Part shown: one piece after another, positions 5,892 to 7,546 of the stretch | How the letters are laid out: every line of letters begins with the position of its first letter | Position numbering within the stretch: the stretch's first letter is position 1 | Source: an uncultured Treponema sp. | GTDB lineage: Bacteria > Spirochaetota > Spirochaetia > Treponematales > Treponemataceae | Length of the DNA: 7,546 bases | Direction of reading: 5' to 3' | Assembly: GCA_946538795.1 (NCBI GenBank) | Contig: CAMNGY010000059.1 | Coordinates: forward strand, 1-7,546 | The notes under the pieces: generated by a model | Databases searched by the model: none | What the model saw: only the letters and a program-made list of their open reading frames with translations | Told to the model about the DNA's origin: nothing | Translations under genes and position numbers: made by a program

Positions 5892-6098
5892 ATGAATGGA
5901 CAGATGAACAATTATAATTCTTATATGCAGCAGACTTATTCTCCGATAGATATTAATACGCTTCCCTATTTTGTCAATATGAAAGCGTTGCGCAACTATG
6001 CAAAAGAGAAAGGTGTTCCTATTTCTTCATTAACAGATTCTGAAAAAGAACAGTTTACAAAAAGAAATCTCGCAAGTAGCAAGGTTTCAAATTTGTAG
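5892..6098 (+). CDS. Small protein of unknown function
   Basis: The 68-residue product is not recognised. It has an Asn/Gln/Tyr-rich start (residues 1-16) and a charged helical segment (residues 29-57, around 'KALRNYAKEKGVPISSL'), with no signal peptide or membrane helix. The start is supported by GGAGG at 5878-5882, nine bases ahead of ATG. The last 10 or so codons, from about 6061, coincide with the point where another frame opens into a nuclease remnant, so the natural C-terminus may be lost and the present one ('SSKVSNL') acquired by the rearrangement. It may be a real small gene or the leftover front of a larger accessory gene. Confidence 0.5.
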   Translation: MNGQMNNYNSYMQQTYSPIDINTLPYFVNMKALRNYAKEKGVPISSLTDSEKEQFTKRNLASSKVSNL

Positions 6099-6111
6099 AG
6101 AGATAGGACCT

Positions 6112-6285
6112 AACACCGTTGAGCTGAAGCGGAATTCCAGAACGGAAGCTGCACTGAAGCAAATCCGCGAGAAACGGTATTTTGACAGCCTCGGGAACTG
6201 GCAAGGCGACATCCTTTTTGTCGGCGTGAATTATGACGAGAAAACGAAGGCTCATGGCTGCAAGATAGAGCGGTTCGTAAAATAG
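6112..6285 (+). pseudogene. 3' remnant of a PD-(D/E)XK nuclease (AAA-ATPase/DUF1703-type protein)
   Basis: In frame +1, the 57 codons before the TAG at 6283-6285 translate to a segment with 'TVELKRNSRTEAALKQIREK' followed by RY, then 'GDILFVGVNYDEKTK'. This is the C-terminal end of the PD-(D/E)XK nuclease domain found in AAA-ATPase/DUF1703 proteins: the E-x-K catalytic pair is at 6121-6129 and the later Q...Y motif at 6160-6180. A full member has about 500 residues; the ATPase part, the nuclease N-terminus with its Asp, and any start codon are missing. The frame is closed by a stop at 6031-6033. The remnant lies one frame away from the small gene upstream and overlaps nothing downstream. It marks an old deletion in an accessory region. 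Confidence 0.75.
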
Positions 6286-6327
6286 CCCAGTCCCGGGGCA
6301 GCGGGGTGGGGAGAGAGTTCAGTTGGG

Positions 6328-6618
6328 TTAGTTCACAATAATTTTGTCGATGATGCTGTTTATGCTTGACTTGAGCTCGCTCCGGATGTCGGCGTTTGAC
6401 CGGGAGCTGGCCCTCAGGAACAAATCCGCGGGGTGGATTCCCAGCGCCTCCGCAAACCTCTCTATTGTGTCGAACGACGGCTTTACCCGCCCAGCCTCGA
6501 TGTTCCCGATGAGTGCATTGGAGCAGTTCGCCTGTACCGCCAGGTCTGACTGCGAGAACCCCTTCTTCTCTCGGTAGAACTTGAGATTCATCCTAAAATC
6601 GTCAAAAACTGAGCTCAT
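6328..6618 (-). CDS. XRE-family helix-turn-helix transcriptional regulator
   Basis: The 96-residue protein is a single Cro/CI-type helix-turn-helix domain (about residues 8-66) with a short charged tail. Helix 2 is 'SQSDLAVQAN', the recognition helix is around 'SNALIGNIEAGRV', and 'PSFDTIERFAEALGIHPADLFL' forms the closing helices. It has no ligand-binding or protease domain, so it resembles small phage-like repressors and restriction-modification controllers. ATG at 6618 is preceded only by a weak AGGG two bases away, while TAGAAT (6630-6625) could be a -10 box close enough to make a leaderless message. It is divergent from the secreted-protein gene at 6749, with a 130-base shared regulatory region that holds paired direct repeats, its most likely binding sites. 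Family and direction are clear; the target assignment is inferred. Confidence 0.9.
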   Translation of the reverse strand: MSSVFDDFRMNLKFYREKKGFSQSDLAVQANCSNALIGNIEAGRVKPSFDTIERFAEALGIHPADLFLRASSRSNADIRSELKSSINSIIDKIIVN

Positions 6619-6630
6619 TGCCCTATTCTA

Positions 6631-6670
6631 AGGAAGTAAAACGAGGAAATTTCTCTTGACAGGAAGTAAA
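6631..6670. promoter_or_regulatory. Candidate operator: two exact 10-bp direct repeats 30 bp apart
   Basis: AGGAAGTAAA occurs at 6631-6640 and 6661-6670, three helical turns apart so on the same face of the DNA. A partial copy, AGGAAGT, is at 6723-6729. The first copy lies just upstream of the regulator's start codon and the second sits between the -35 and -10 boxes of the promoter for the secreted protein. A regulator bound to both could silence both genes. The binding protein is presumed to be the adjacent XRE regulator. Confidence 0.5.
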
Positions 6671-6696
6671 GCCGTTGTTATACTTCTTTAAAAGAA
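6656..6696 (+). promoter_or_regulatory. Near-consensus promoter of the secreted-protein gene
   Basis: TTGACA (6656-6661, perfect) and TATACT (6679-6684, 5 of 6) are exactly 17 bases apart. The expected start is near 6691, inside the inverted repeat TTCTTT-a-AAAGAA (6684-6696). So strong a promoter beside a repressor gene is best explained if it is normally held off. Confidence 0.78.
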
Positions 6697-6748
6697 ATAA
6701 AATACCTCTTTTGCTTACGCAGAGGAAGTGGGGGGGCAGGAGGAAAAA

Positions 6749-7495
6749 ATGAAAGGATTGAAAGTTCTCGGGTTGGTTATTGGCATGGGGTTTCTTATTC
6801 TTCCTGTTTGGGCGAATTTGAACCTTGATGAGGATGAGCAACAAAAAGAGGCATTTGGGGAAAGCTATACTGAAGCGGTTGAACAGAGTTCGACTTCAAG
6901 CACCTCGTCCTCGAGCGCCATACTCGTGCAATCTGTGCCGAGACAGGGATCCTCAACCCCAAAAATCCCAAAACTGAGCTGTTCAAGCAAACCCCTTGAG
7001 ATAATGGGGTTTAATGCCCGCTCTATAAAAAGTGATGTAGCAAGACAGCTGACTGCATGGGGGATTAATTATGTGGAATCGCGTCTTGATGATAAGGATC
7101 ATGATGACGTTTTTCTAAAACCTCAGCCTTATGGGCTTCCGGACAGTGTACGGAAAAATGCTGTAGATCTGCTTAAAGGTGGTTGGCTTCTAAGATGTGA
7201 CTATGTTGAGTACGAAGGTGTCCTGTGGAAATACGTAGCGTTTTATTTCGATCGTTTAGGTAGGTTACTCCAAGTGTTTTTTGGAGTTGATAAACTGACA
7301 GATGCTTCTTGTCAGTCTATTCGCAATACATTTCACAGAATAACGCAGGCATATCCTGTTCGTGAACGAAACGATGACGGCAGTGTCTTCCGGAAGGGAG
7401 GGTGTAATAATTTTGAATGGATTACAATATGGAATTTATGGTCGTCGGCGGGGACGGTTCTGATGATTGACTTTGATTTTTTCCCTCCCGCTTGA
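6749..7495 (+). CDS. Secreted protein of unknown function
   Basis: The 248-residue product is not recognised. Residues 1-22 form a clear signal peptide ('KVLGLVIGMGFLILPVWA', cleavage probably before Asn23). Residues 23-75 are a low-complexity linker, first acidic (DEDEQQKE) and then Ser/Thr-rich. A compact domain of about 170 residues follows, with four cysteines at 78, 150, 188 and 219 that could form two disulfides, and with aromatic strand-like runs such as 'LWKYVAFYFDRLGRLLQVFF' and 'FEWITIWNLW'. A longer frame begins at GTG 6728, but AGGAGG at 6738-6743 fits ATG 6749 and would lie inside the longer version. It is expressed from the strong promoter at 6656-6684 and is probably controlled by the divergent regulator. 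Nothing shows whether it is a toxin, inhibitor or structural protein. The 51 bases after it hold no supportable gene. Confidence 0.72.
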   Translation: MKGLKVLGLVIGMGFLILPVWANLNLDEDEQQKEAFGESYTEAVEQSSTSSTSSSSAILVQSVPRQGSSTPKIPKLSCSSKPLEIMGFNARSIKSDVARQLTAWGINYVESRLDDKDHDDVFLKPQPYGLPDSVRKNAVDLLKGGWLLRCDYVEYEGVLWKYVAFYFDRLGRLLQVFFGVDKLTDASCQSIRNTFHRITQAYPVRERNDDGSVFRKGGCNNFEWITIWNLWSSAGTVLMIDFDFFPPA

Positions 7496-7546
7496 AAATG
7501 ATACTTGACCCGGTGGAAGACTCGAGCTTGTGGACGGGGAGCTAGA

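Noticed and set aside
5892..6285. Toxin-antitoxin or restriction system formed by the small gene, nuclease and XRE regulator
   Set aside because: The nuclease is a truncated tail in a different frame and the XRE gene lies on the opposite strand, so there is no intact operon.
6286..6327. Terminator between the nuclease remnant and the XRE gene
   Set aside because: The stretch is G-rich but I could not find a stem followed by a T-run on either strand.
6623..6986. Minus-strand frames over the promoter and 5' part of the secreted-protein gene
   Set aside because: They run antisense to a gene with a clear signal peptide, promoter and ribosome-binding site.
7498..7545. Short frame 'MILDPVEDSSLWTGS' after the secreted-protein gene
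   Set aside because: Only 15 codons, no ribosome-binding site, and it ends within the window; not supportable as a gene.

Overview
The window looks like a piece of a Treponema-type spirochaete chromosome (animal-associated gut, rumen or oral treponemes). This is an inference from content, not from a database match. The clues are an HU-like/DUF4469 DNA-binding protein, a secreted protein with two discoidin-like domains of the NAD-glycohydrolase-translocation type that I know mainly from treponemes, a small XRE regulator with an 'IHPADLFL' end to its helix-turn-helix, and a patchwork of AT-rich and GC-rich intergenic DNA.

Positions 1-2165 are the end of a CUT1-type carbohydrate ABC importer operon: the 3' end of the solute-binding protein gene, a strong hairpin, a Rho-independent terminator, then two overlapping-style permease genes (MsmF/MalF-like and MsmG/MalG-like) closed by a nested terminator. 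No ATPase gene is present in the window. The hairpin plus terminator between the binding protein and the permeases should give more binding protein than membrane subunits. Convergent to this operon, 2270-4135 (minus) encodes a 621-residue exported protein with two copies of a discoidin-like domain and no recognised catalytic domain. It has its own promoter at 4223-4251.

Positions 4136-4741 carry no gene but are rich in structure: a GC-rich block that may be a dispersed element, six 23-bp tandem repeats each able to fold on itself, a second 23-bp duplication, a (GT)7 tract, and a stem-loop just ahead of the next ribosome-binding site. The HU-like/DUF4469 gene follows (4742-5509, plus) and is trailed by two stable hairpins and a true terminator at 5675-5697.

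Positions 5700-7546 look like an accessory, partly decayed zone. There is a small unknown gene (5892-6098), the last ~57 codons of a PD-(D/E)XK nuclease of the AAA-ATPase/DUF1703 kind left as a remnant (6112-6285), and a divergent pair: a XRE-family repressor (minus, 6328-6618) and a secreted protein of unknown function (plus, 6749-7495). The pair shares an intergenic region with a near-consensus promoter and two exact 10-bp direct repeats spaced 30 bp apart, which suggests that the small regulator controls the secreted protein and probably itself. This regulator/secreted-protein module is the best candidate here for an undescribed system.
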